Of a stretch of DNA of 64,000 nt, positions 26,262 to 33,889 are shown in pieces; position 1 is the stretch's first letter, and each line of letters opens with the position of its first letter. Source of the DNA: Streptosporangium sp. NBC_01755 (GTDB taxonomy: Bacteria > Actinomycetota > Actinomycetes > Streptosporangiales > Streptosporangiaceae); contig NZ_CP109131.1 in NCBI RefSeq assembly GCF_035917995.1, forward strand, positions 3,286,001 through 3,350,000, given 5' to 3'. The position numbers were made by a program, and so were the translations under genes. The notes below the pieces were generated by a model that searched no databases, was not told the DNA's origin, and saw nothing but the letters and a program-made list of their open reading frames with translations.

Positions 26262-27026
26262 TGATTGGACCTCGATCCGATCAAGGGCCCGTCTGTTCGT
26301 TGGTAGCGGTGGACGGGCCCGCTTCATGGGGTGGGGAAAGGCGTGGAGGGGTGTGCCGTACCGGCCGGGTGGCCGGTACGGAGGCAGGGTGGGCATCGCC
26401 CGGGGTGGAGCGCAGGTCCTCCTGCCGGTGCGGGGGACGCGGCGGCGCCCTCCGCCGGGCCGGGGCGGTCCGGTACGGGTGCCCCTGGACAGGGGCCGGA
26501 GAGGGCAGCGCACCCGGCGAAGTGGCGACACCGGCACGGCGGCCGGGGCCTGCTCGGGGCGGCGCGGGACGATCACCGGCGGGGCCGTCTCCACCGAGGC
26601 CCGCCCGGCGGAGCGCTGACCGGCCACCGGCGCGACCGTCTCGGCCGAGACCCGCTCGCCGGGCCGCTGTTCGGCCACCGGTGCGGTCGTCTCCACCGGG
26701 ACCTGCCGGGCGGGCCGCCGGGCGAACTGTTGGGCCGGCACCAGCGGGATCATCTCGGCCGGGACCGCGAGGGCGGGCGGCTCGAAGCAGGGCAGTTCAA
26801 AACAAGGCAGCGAGCGGTCCCCGGTCCGGCGAACCCGCAGGCGGGTGTCCATCAGCACGGCGGACGGCTGGGCGTACTCGTGGTCAGCGGGCCGGTCGGG
26901 GCAGCCGTGCGCGTAGGGGGCGTGCCCGCAGGCGGCACAGCCCATCGGCATCGGCGCCGCATCGGCGAAACAGCCGCAACCACCGACCGCCTGCCTGTCG
27001 AGAACGGGAGCACTAAGGTTGCTCAC
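25983..27026 (-). CDS. Cys-motif protein, N-terminal zinc-ribbon-like (3' limit uncertain)
   Basis: The start at 27026 opens with GGCGCFADAAPMPMGCAACG and HAPYAHGCPDRPADHEYAQP. The spacing C-x-C ... C-x2-C ... C and His residues suggest metal binding. A Pro/Arg-rich tail follows that looks unstructured. The same N-terminus occurs at 40077. No stop appears before 25983, so the frame runs into the next gene (25983-26261). Either the native stop was lost or the true end lies near 26340 in another frame. No function is known to me. A divergent GntR gene starts 172 bp away. Confidence 0.5.
   Translation of the reverse strand: MSNLSAPVLDRQAVGGCGCFADAAPMPMGCAACGHAPYAHGCPDRPADHEYAQPSAVLMDTRLRVRRTGDRSLPCFELPCFEPPALAVPAEMIPLVPAQQFARRPARQVPVETTAPVAEQRPGERVSAETVAPVAGQRSAGRASVETAPPVIVPRRPEQAPAAVPVSPLRRVRCPLRPLSRGTRTGPPRPGGGRRRVPRTGRRTCAPPRAMPTLPPYRPPGRYGTPLHAFPHPMKRARPPLPTNRRALDRIEVQSMNDGRSTTPEPTTIPGWRLILSDAGRLWASREQPFSPAAFHAGAERTVDGDSLEALRAETDRQEALAQEANTQQANAQAAAVTETATGQVIS
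26285..26320 (-). ncRNA. Structured leader, copy B
   Basis: Stem GGGCCCGTC / GACGGGCCC around an 18-nt loop, preceded by CATGAAGC and followed by TTGATC on the minus strand. It lies 23 bp before the start at 26261. This is the same leader design as copies at 27052, 40008, 47881 and 50885. Confidence 0.6.
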
Positions 27027-27051
27027 GGGTCAGGAGTCCCTTCCTGATCAA

Positions 27052-27094
27052 GGACCCGTCACGGTGTTCCAGCACCGGGCGGGTCCGCTTTATG
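27052..27094 (-). ncRNA. Structured leader, copy A
   Basis: On the minus strand: CATAAAGC, outer stem GGACCCG / CGGGTCC, inner stem CGGTG / CACCG with loop CTGGAA, then TTGATC. It lies 26 bp upstream of the Cys-motif gene start. The outer stem differs from copies D and E by two compensatory changes. Confidence 0.65.
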
Positions 27095-27198
27095 AGCCTT
27101 GAGGCGGATTCCGAGCCCCCGCAGCTCTTCTCTATATGTGCTCGTCCATGCTCGTACTCGCATGAGTGCCTATGAGCATGACCGTCTACCGTCTCCTC

Positions 27199-27453
27199 AT
27201 GATCGAGTTCGAGCGCGATCGGCCGATATGGATCCAGGTCGCGGAGACCTTCACCGAGAGGATCGAACGCGGCCAGTACCTGCCGCGCCATCTGATCCCC
27301 TCCGAGGTGCAGATGGTGCAGGAGTTCGGCATCGCCCGAGGTACGGCCAGGAAGGTGGTCGCCTACCTCCGGGAACAGGGGGTGGTCTACACCGTCCCGC
27401 AGATCGGATCGTTCGTCAGCCCGGCGAGGACACCCGCTGACGAGAAGGACTGA
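27199..27453 (+). CDS. GntR-family mini-regulator
   Basis: An 84-residue winged-helix protein: FERDRPIWIQVAETFTERIE, VQMVQEFGIARGTARKVVAY, then QGVVYTVPQIGSFV. It has no effector domain and the same size as the GntR protein at 37492. I chose ATG 27199 by homology; in-frame ATGs at 27166 and 27178 are alternatives. Upstream lie CATGCTCG and TATGAGCATG half-sites that may be its operator. It is divergent from the Cys-motif cluster and heads the GntR-XRE-DUF397 module. Confidence 0.8.
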   Translation: MIEFERDRPIWIQVAETFTERIERGQYLPRHLIPSEVQMVQEFGIARGTARKVVAYLREQGVVYTVPQIGSFVSPARTPADEKD

Positions 27454-27467
27454 GTCCACCGTCGCGA

Positions 27468-27632
27468 CTTTCTTGGACAAGAGGAACCGTTGCACGGATC
27501 GGCCTGCAAGTGTCATGGCGCCCTCACCTTGAGTTAACGAACCAGACCGCAGACAACCAACGATGGCTGCGGCACCAGTCGGACACCCTTGCCATATCGT
27601 CACTCTTAGTAGCTGACCGACTCCTTACAGTG
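27468..27632. repeat. Intergenic repeat, copy 2 (matches 15597-15761)
   Basis: Second copy of the roughly 165-bp block described at 15597. It lies between the GntR gene and the XRE/DUF5753 gene and probably carries the XRE promoter. On the minus strand it again encodes a peptide starting MTLA-RS-QRF with GGTGAGG upstream. Confidence 0.7.
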
Positions 27633-27714
27633 TGGCGTGCAACTTACATGATCACAAGTACCTTGTATAAATTTGCTCGGCGCACGATGACGTTGATCAG
27701 GCATGCTTGTCGGC

Positions 27715-28563
27715 ATGGCTTCTGCGAGTCCCACCGTTCGACACCGCCGCCTTGGCCGTGAGCTGCGAAGACTTCGAGAGAAGGCAAATCTCACGCTGGA
27801 AGAGGTGGCCACACCGCTTCGCTGGTCCACGGCCAAGCTAAGCCGCATCGAGAACGCCCGGACCATGCCCAGCGGCACGGACGTTGCCGACCTCTGTGAT
27901 CTGTACGCCGTTGACCCGCCAACGAAGGCCGGGCTGATCCAACTCGGTCAGGATGCCGGTCAACGTGGTTGGTGGACCGCTTACAGCGATGTGTTCGCCG
28001 GCGCCTACGTCGGCCTGGAATCCGAGGCGACGACCATCCGCAGCTGGGAACCGCTGTTGGTACCGGGCCTTCTGCAGAACGAGGACTACGCACGTGAACT
28101 TATCCGCACGTCTCGCCCGGGACTGGCCGCCACAGAGCTGAAGCGGTATGTGGCAGCTCGGATGGCACGCAAAATCAGCCTTCTCAGCTCACAAGCGCCC
28201 GCGCTGCACGTACTCATGGACGAATGCGCTCTGCGCCGCCCTGTCGGCTCGCCCGGCATCATGGCCCACCAACTCGGAGACATCCTTCAGGTCATGGACT
28301 GGCCCAACATCACCGTTCAGGTTCTTCCGCTTCGGATCGGTGCGCACTGTGGCTTGGAGGGCGCTTTCTCCCTACTGGCGTTCGATGCCGAAGATCCAGA
28401 AGTGGGCTACACCGGCTGCCCCGGCGGAGACGTCTATGTAGAGGCGACGGATCAGGTGGAGAACCTTAAACTGACATTCGAACGTCTTGCTGGTGTGTGC
28501 TTGTCCCCCGAGGAGTCTGCGGCGTTCATTGCTGCGGTAAGGAGTGACCATGCCCCCCTCTGA
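27715..28563 (+). CDS. XRE-family regulator with DUF5753 domain
   Basis: A 282-residue protein. The N-terminal helix-turn-helix is LGRELRRLREKANLTLEEVA with STAKLSRIENAR. The C-terminal DUF5753 domain contains LLVPGLLQNEDYARELI and later AFSLLAFDAEDPEVGY. Known: these proteins are hugely expanded in Streptomyces and relatives and pair with an adjacent DUF397 protein; BldB/AbaA-like and WhiJ-like systems are examples. The stop overlaps the DUF397 start by 14 bp, so the two are co-translated. Confidence 0.9.
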   Translation: MASASPTVRHRRLGRELRRLREKANLTLEEVATPLRWSTAKLSRIENARTMPSGTDVADLCDLYAVDPPTKAGLIQLGQDAGQRGWWTAYSDVFAGAYVGLESEATTIRSWEPLLVPGLLQNEDYARELIRTSRPGLAATELKRYVAARMARKISLLSSQAPALHVLMDECALRRPVGSPGIMAHQLGDILQVMDWPNITVQVLPLRIGAHCGLEGAFSLLAFDAEDPEVGYTGCPGGDVYVEATDQVENLKLTFERLAGVCLSPEESAAFIAAVRSDHAPL

Positions 28564-28753
28564 CCTGAATGGCGCCGCATGGCATAAAAGCAGCTACAGC
28601 GGCGGAAGCAGCGACAACTGCGTGGAAGTAGCCACGAACCTGCCCGGCTTCGTCGCCGTACGCGACAGCAAGGACCCGTCCGGCCCGATGCTGACCTTCT
28701 CCCCCACGGCCTGGACCGACTTCTTGACGGGCATCCGCAGCGGAGAAATCTGA
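28550..28753 (+). CDS. DUF397 domain protein
   Basis: A 67-residue protein with the family pattern WHKSSYSGGSSDNCVEVA, VRDSKDPSGPMLTF and a final WTDFLTGIRSGEI. Known: the small partner of XRE/DUF5753 regulators, proposed to modulate their DNA binding. It overlaps the XRE gene end. A GTG at 28544 in the same frame is an alternative start. Confidence 0.9.
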   Translation: MPPSDLNGAAWHKSSYSGGSSDNCVEVATNLPGFVAVRDSKDPSGPMLTFSPTAWTDFLTGIRSGEI

Positions 28754-28766
28754 CCCGACCACGAAC

Positions 28767-28810
28767 GCCGCACGGCCGAAACCAACCGAAAAGCCACCAG
28801 GCCGTGCGGC
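28767..28810. terminator. Hairpin after the XRE-DUF397 pair
   Basis: Perfect 11-bp arms (GCCGCACGGCC / GGCCGTGCGGC) around a 22-nt loop, 14 bp after the DUF397 stop. Probable operon terminator. Confidence 0.6.
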
Positions 28811-28946
28811 AACCTACGCCGGCATCCAAGGAACCTCGCCAGCAAGATTCCGGCATACCAAATACAGGGTATTCAAACAGCCGAAAATCATCATCGACGA
28901 CCCAACCTCGTAGCCCTTCATTCGGCTCTCTGTTGCGCCACATACA

Positions 28947-30941
28947 GTGATCGGCAATGATGCCCATGTGCACATCCCAGTTGAAGTCAAGCCAGACTTT
29001 ATTGAGCGCGTAGCCCGGCGAGGTGACCCGGTTGGGGCCGTGGAAGAGCTCATCTGGAATTGCCTGGATGCTGACGCCAAAGAGGTTTCCGCAGAGATCG
29101 AACTGAACGATCTAGACGGTGTCGATTCGGTTTCGATCACAGATACTGGTCACGGAATTCCTGCTGATTCGGTACACCCAGCCTTCAGCGGAATGGGTGG
29201 ATCGTGGAAGAAAAAGGCCAAAGGGACAAATAACCTCGGACGACAGCTGCACGGCAGACACGGCTACGGCCGGTTCCGAGTTCTCGCTCTTGGCTCGTCC
29301 GCCAACTGGGTAACGGTCGCAGACGGGCCGACCGCTCGCACGCGCACCACCGTACGATTCGCAGACGGAGCCAGCGTCTTCGACCTGGAGGACAGCCGGC
29401 CCACCGAGGAAGAAACCGGGACGACTGTCCGTGTTGTTGGGGATGCCCCCAAGAAGAACCGGCTTCTCCTGGACCGCGTCAGGTTTGAGCTCACAAGCCG
29501 CTTTGCTGTCTACCTCGGCAAGTACCCAGACGTAAAGATTTCCTGGCGAGGACGACAGCTCGATCCGTCTGAGGTCATCCGCCGCCAGGATGAATACGCG
29601 CTTACCCTGGATAATGCTGATGCGGAGATCTCGACAGACGAGATGAGCGCCGGGCCGGTGCTGCGTATCGTGGAGTGGTCCACCAAGCCGCAAAAGCGAG
29701 AGCTCTTGATCTGCGACGATCAGGGTGTTCACCGCCTGACACTTTCGGCAGGAATTCAGGCACCTGACTTTAATTTCACCGCATACATCTTATGGCATCG
29801 CCTCCGTAACCTATCTGAACACGATTCCCTTGACGGCGAGTTTGAGATAGACGATACACCGCTTGGGCGAGTTGCGAAGGCAGCGCGTGACCAAATGCGA
29901 TTACATTTTCGTATGCGAGAAAGCGAGCGAACGAAAGAGCAGGTCGAACTCTGGATACAAGAGGGCGTGTATCCTTACAAGGGTTCACCGGAGTCGGATG
30001 TTGAAGTTGCCGAGCGAGCCACATTCGATGATGTCGCAGTGTTTCTGAGCCGTCATTTCAAGGGTGGGAAGCAAGCTCGACGCACACAGTTGGTCCTGCT
30101 CAGTGAAGCGCTTCGCAGGCAACCCACTTCCATATCCAAGGTGCTCGAAGACCTGTTCGGCCTTTCGGTGGCACAGAAGGAAGAGATCGAAAGGTTGGTA
30201 GGTCGAGCCAGCCTGGGGAACATCGTCGCGGCCAACGCGCAAGCCGTTGATCGAGTCGACTTTCTGACGTTGCTGCGCAACCTGATCTATGGGCCAGAGG
30301 CGAAGTGGGAGCTACGCGAGCGGACCCAACTCCATCGGATGTTGGAAAAAGAGCTGTGGGTTTTTGGTGATGAGTTCTCCAGTGCTGTTTCGGAAACGGG
30401 ACTCACCGAAGCCCTGGAGCGGCACCTGGCGATTCTTGAAGGGACAGCCCCGCGCCGAGGCTCCAGGCGACCGGTTCGTCGTGCCGATGGAAGATCGGGA
30501 CGCCTGGACCTCATGCTGTCCGGAGTTACCGGTGCGGACCAGAACAAGCGCCATCTCATTGTGGAACTGAAGCGGCCAAGCCTTACCCTCACCGAAAAAG
30601 AGCTCGCCCAGCTACGCAGTTATGCTTTTGCGGTGGTGTCCGATGATCGATACAAACACGACGAGAAGACTCGGTGGGACTTCTGGTTGATCGGCAACAC
30701 CATTGATCCAGCCCTGGACTGGCAGATCAAGGGGCTCCGGCTTCCCCCCAACTGCGTCCAGGACGATGGCCGGGTTGGCCTGTGGGTCTTCCGCTGGGGT
30801 CAGATCCTGGATATGTGCGAGGAGCGTGTGCGCAAAACTCAGGAACGCCTCAACTACGCATCAAGCAGAGCGCTGGCCGCGGAGTACGCGGAACGTGTGC
30901 ATGCCGACGCCGATGTGGTCTCACTCCTGCCTCCGGCGTAG
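28947..30941 (+). CDS. GHKL ATPase with C-terminal PD-(D/E)xK-like nuclease domain
   Basis: A 664-residue protein from GTG 28947. The N-terminus is a GHKL (Hsp90/MutL/MORC-type) ATPase: N-box VEELIWNCLDADA (about 32-44), G1 box ITDTGHGI (about 64-71), G2 box GRHGYGRFRVLALG (about 103-116), and GTTVRVVG. A long middle region follows. Near residues 518-560 are GRLDLML, LIVELKRP and AQLRSYAFAV, matching D...ExK and the QxxxY of PD-(D/E)xK nucleases. Its base and codon use is less GC-rich than its neighbours, which suggests transfer. I infer an ATP-gated nuclease of the anti-phage type. Confidence 0.75.
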   Translation: MIGNDAHVHIPVEVKPDFIERVARRGDPVGAVEELIWNCLDADAKEVSAEIELNDLDGVDSVSITDTGHGIPADSVHPAFSGMGGSWKKKAKGTNNLGRQLHGRHGYGRFRVLALGSSANWVTVADGPTARTRTTVRFADGASVFDLEDSRPTEEETGTTVRVVGDAPKKNRLLLDRVRFELTSRFAVYLGKYPDVKISWRGRQLDPSEVIRRQDEYALTLDNADAEISTDEMSAGPVLRIVEWSTKPQKRELLICDDQGVHRLTLSAGIQAPDFNFTAYILWHRLRNLSEHDSLDGEFEIDDTPLGRVAKAARDQMRLHFRMRESERTKEQVELWIQEGVYPYKGSPESDVEVAERATFDDVAVFLSRHFKGGKQARRTQLVLLSEALRRQPTSISKVLEDLFGLSVAQKEEIERLVGRASLGNIVAANAQAVDRVDFLTLLRNLIYGPEAKWELRERTQLHRMLEKELWVFGDEFSSAVSETGLTEALERHLAILEGTAPRRGSRRPVRRADGRSGRLDLMLSGVTGADQNKRHLIVELKRPSLTLTEKELAQLRSYAFAVVSDDRYKHDEKTRWDFWLIGNTIDPALDWQIKGLRLPPNCVQDDGRVGLWVFRWGQILDMCEERVRKTQERLNYASSRALAAEYAERVHADADVVSLLPPA

Positions 30942-31026
30942 CCGGGCCGGCGGGTGGCTCGATTGACGGACAGGCGTCCAGGGGAACCGGCACGGTCCGT
31001 GTGCGCCTGCCGATAATGCCATCCGC

Positions 31027-31761
31027 TCAGCCGAGGTGGGCGGCGGCTCCTGCGGTGAGGTTGCCGTCGGTCATGGTCAGCACGCTGTCCACCATGGTGA
31101 GCGTGGCCAGGTCGTGGGTGACCATGACGGTGGCCACGCCGTTCTGCTTGGTCAGGCCGGCCAGCAGAGAGACGATCTGCTCGCCGCGCCGGTGGTCGAG
31201 GGCACTGGTGGGCTCGTCGACCAGTAGTACCTCGGGTTCGTTCATCAGCGCGCGGGCGATGTTCGCCCGCTGCCGCTCGCCGCCGGAGAGCTGGTGCGGC
31301 CTCTTGTCCTGCTTGCCCGCCAGGTCTACGGCTGTCAGCAGTTCGCGCGCCCGCTTGGTGGCCTGCCGTGTCGAGCGGGCGACCAGGTCGGCCATGACCA
31401 GGAGCTGGTCCAGGACGGTGAGCGAGGCCAGCAGGTTGGGCTGCTGGAAAACGATGCCGATGTGGTCGCGCCGGATGCGAGTCCGGTCGGCCGGGCTCGC
31501 GCCGGACACGTCGTACCCGGCCACGGTCACGGTGCCGGACTCGGGGGTGAGGAGGGTGGCGGCGACGGGAACGACGGTGGTGGCCGCCGACAGGACGAAC
31601 GGGACGGTGCCCTCGGCCAGCGAGCCGAGCCCGGCGCTGAGGTCGATCTGGACGCCTTCCAGACTCCAGGAACGGGTGTTTCCGGCACATCGTGAAAACG
31701 GGCGGCGCGGGCGCCTTCTTTTGGTCGGCTGGAAATCAACCTTTTGAAGGATGCATCCCAT
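31027..31761 (-). pseudogene. Dead MacB/LolD-type ABC ATPase (Walker A lost)
   Basis: The C-terminal two thirds are a normal ATPase: Q-loop IGIVFQQPNLLASLTVLDQL, signature LSGGERQRANIARALM, Walker B VLLVDEPTSALD. Where Walker A should be, the sequence reads EGTVPFVLSAATTVVPVAAT with no GxxGxGK. The first 30 residues are also unlike the family. No permease gene follows, although such ATPases are normally paired with one; the adjacent sequence is the GHKL gene. I infer a decayed transporter operon whose permease was lost. Confidence 0.7.
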
Positions 31762-31790
31762 CGAACCCCCTCACCTACTCTGGGGGAGAA

Positions 31791-32993
31791 ATGATGGACT
31801 TCCCGTTCCCGCCGACGCTCAAGCTGCTCAGGTGGGCCATTCACGGCACCTTCGCGGTCCTGCTGGCGATCGCCGTCGCCGGGGCCGCACACGAGGGCCA
31901 CGCCGCCGTCGCGACCTGCGGTGTCCTGCTCGGCGTGCTGTACGCGGCAGGAATCGTCATCGAAGGACGGCTCCCGCGCTTCGGCGGCCCCGCGCATCTG
32001 CTGCTGGGACGCATCTGGCTGCTGATCGTCACGCTCGGCTGGGCCGCGCTGGCCCTGAACTCACCGCTTTTCGTATGGCTGGCCTTCCCGCTCTTCTTCG
32101 CCTACCTGCACGTGCTGCCCCTGATGGTCGCGCTGCCCGGCGTCGCGGCGCTCAGCGTCGCGGCGATCGCCACAGCCGGCCGGCATACGGGCGGGGTGAG
32201 CGCGCCCCAGGTGATCGGGCCGTCCATCGGCGCGGCGGTGGCCACGCTCATGGGACTGGTCTACAAGGCGCTCTACAGCGAGAGCGAGCAGCGCCGCCTG
32301 CTGATCGACGACCTGGTCCGCACCAGAGGCATGCTCATGCAGGCGGAGGCCGACACGGCCCGCCTGGCCGAGCGGGAACGCCTGGCCAGGGAGATCCACG
32401 ACACCCTCGCCCAGGGCATGTCCAGCATCATCCTGCTGCTGCGCGCAGCCCGCCGCGATCTTGCCACCCGGCCCGGGGACGCCGAGCAGCGGATCGCCGA
32501 GGCCGAGCACGCCGCCCAGGACAACCTGGAGGAGGCACGCAACTTCGTCCGTGCCCTGGCACCCCCCGCGCTGCAGCACTCCTCGCTGACCGCCGCTCTG
32601 CGCAGGATCAGCGCCTCAGCCGCCGCGGGCACCCCCACCCGGGTCGGGTTCGAGATGTCGGGCACGCCGGTGCCGCTGTCCGCCGACTACGACCTGGCGC
32701 TGCTGCGCATCGCCCAGGGGGCGCTGGGCAACGTCAGCCGCCACGCGCAGGCCGCGCATGCCACCGTGACGCTCACCTACCTGGACGACATGATCGTGCT
32801 GGACATCGTCGACGACGGCTGCGGCTTCGTCCCGGCGCAGGCCCCCGCCGAGACCGCGAGCACCGGCTACGGTCTGCGCACCATGCACGACCGGGCAAGG
32901 GCGTTGGGCGGCAGCCTCACCATCGAGTCCGCCCCGGGAGAGGGCACCGCGGTCGCCGCCACACTGCCGCTGCCCGAAGGGGCGGCCCGGTGA
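31791..32993 (+). CDS. Sensor histidine kinase (NarL/DesK class)
   Basis: A 400-residue protein from ATG 31791 with GGGGGAGAA upstream. About five membrane helices fill residues 10-150. A coiled linker leads to the phospho-acceptor motif LAREIHDTLAQGMSSIILLL (His about residue 202). The HATPase_c domain has GALGNVSRHAQA, DIVDDGCGF and GYGLRTMHDRA. The stop overlaps the response-regulator start (GTGA). The dead ABC ATPase gene is divergent, and such systems commonly regulate adjacent ABC exporters. Confidence 0.9.
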   Translation: MMDFPFPPTLKLLRWAIHGTFAVLLAIAVAGAAHEGHAAVATCGVLLGVLYAAGIVIEGRLPRFGGPAHLLLGRIWLLIVTLGWAALALNSPLFVWLAFPLFFAYLHVLPLMVALPGVAALSVAAIATAGRHTGGVSAPQVIGPSIGAAVATLMGLVYKALYSESEQRRLLIDDLVRTRGMLMQAEADTARLAERERLAREIHDTLAQGMSSIILLLRAARRDLATRPGDAEQRIAEAEHAAQDNLEEARNFVRALAPPALQHSSLTAALRRISASAAAGTPTRVGFEMSGTPVPLSADYDLALLRIAQGALGNVSRHAQAAHATVTLTYLDDMIVLDIVDDGCGFVPAQAPAETASTGYGLRTMHDRARALGGSLTIESAPGEGTAVAATLPLPEGAAR

Positions 32994-33622
32994 CAGCGCC
33001 GATCAGGATCCTGCTGGTGGACGATCACCCCGTAGTGCGCTCGGGCATCCGTGCCATGCTCGCCGGACAGCCCGACTTCGAGCTGGTCGGGGAGGCGGCC
33101 ACGGGCGAGGACGGCGTGGAGGCGGCACGTGCCCTCGCACCCGACGTCGTCTTGATGGACCTTCAGTTCGGGACGGGCATCCACGGCAGCGAGGCGACCC
33201 GGCGAATCGTCGCGCTCGGCGGTCCCCGCGTCCTGGTGCTCACCACCTTCGACACCGACGCCGACATCGTGGCGGCCGTCGAGGCGGGCGCCACCGGCTA
33301 CCTGCTCAAGGACGCCCCCTCCGACGACCTGCACGCCGCGATCCGCTCGTCCGCCACGGGCACCAGCGCGCTGGCCCCCAGCGTCGCCTCGCGGCTGCTG
33401 GGCCGGGTCCGCACCCCGGCCACCACGCTCAGCCCAAGAGAACTGGAGGTGCTCGGCCACGTCGCGGCCGGCCTGTCCAACCGGCAGATCGGCAAGCAGA
33501 TGTTCCTGAGCGAGACCACTGTCAAGACCCACCTCGTGCACATCTACGCCAAGCTCGGCGTCGACTCCCGCACCTCGGCGGTGGCCGCCGCCACCAGAAA
33601 GGGGCTCATCCGCCCGGCGTGA
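32990..33622 (+). CDS. Response regulator, NarL/LuxR class
   Basis: A 210-residue protein from GTG 32990. The receiver domain has ILLVDDHPVVRSGIRAML, phospho-acceptor Asp in VVLMDLQFG, and the switch Thr in VLVLTTFDTDADI with Lys in GYLLKDAPS. The C-terminal LuxR helix-turn-helix is LSPRELEVLGHVAAGLSNRQ followed by SETTVKTHLVHIYAKLGV. It forms a two-component pair with the upstream kinase. Its target may have been the decayed ABC operon. The gap 33623-33889 shows no gene. Confidence 0.92.
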   Translation: MTAPIRILLVDDHPVVRSGIRAMLAGQPDFELVGEAATGEDGVEAARALAPDVVLMDLQFGTGIHGSEATRRIVALGGPRVLVLTTFDTDADIVAAVEAGATGYLLKDAPSDDLHAAIRSSATGTSALAPSVASRLLGRVRTPATTLSPRELEVLGHVAAGLSNRQIGKQMFLSETTVKTHLVHIYAKLGVDSRTSAVAAATRKGLIRPA

Positions 33623-33889
33623 TCTCACCGTCCCACGCCGCTTGGCCGACGGCGCCGGCACTGATCGACGCCATCCAGAAGGCCCTGGCCGCGGCGCCTC
33701 CGGGACTCGCCTCCGGGACTCGCCTCCGGCCGCCGCTGAGGCGTGTCTCGCGGGTCTTACCTCAGCCGGGATCGGTCAGGGTCTGCCCCGGTACGTCAAC
33801 GACGGACACTGCGCCCTCGATCCCGAGACTCCCGCCTGAGGCCCTTGCCGGGCGATCCCCGGTAAAGCGGCGCGCATCCCTGTGCCGCG

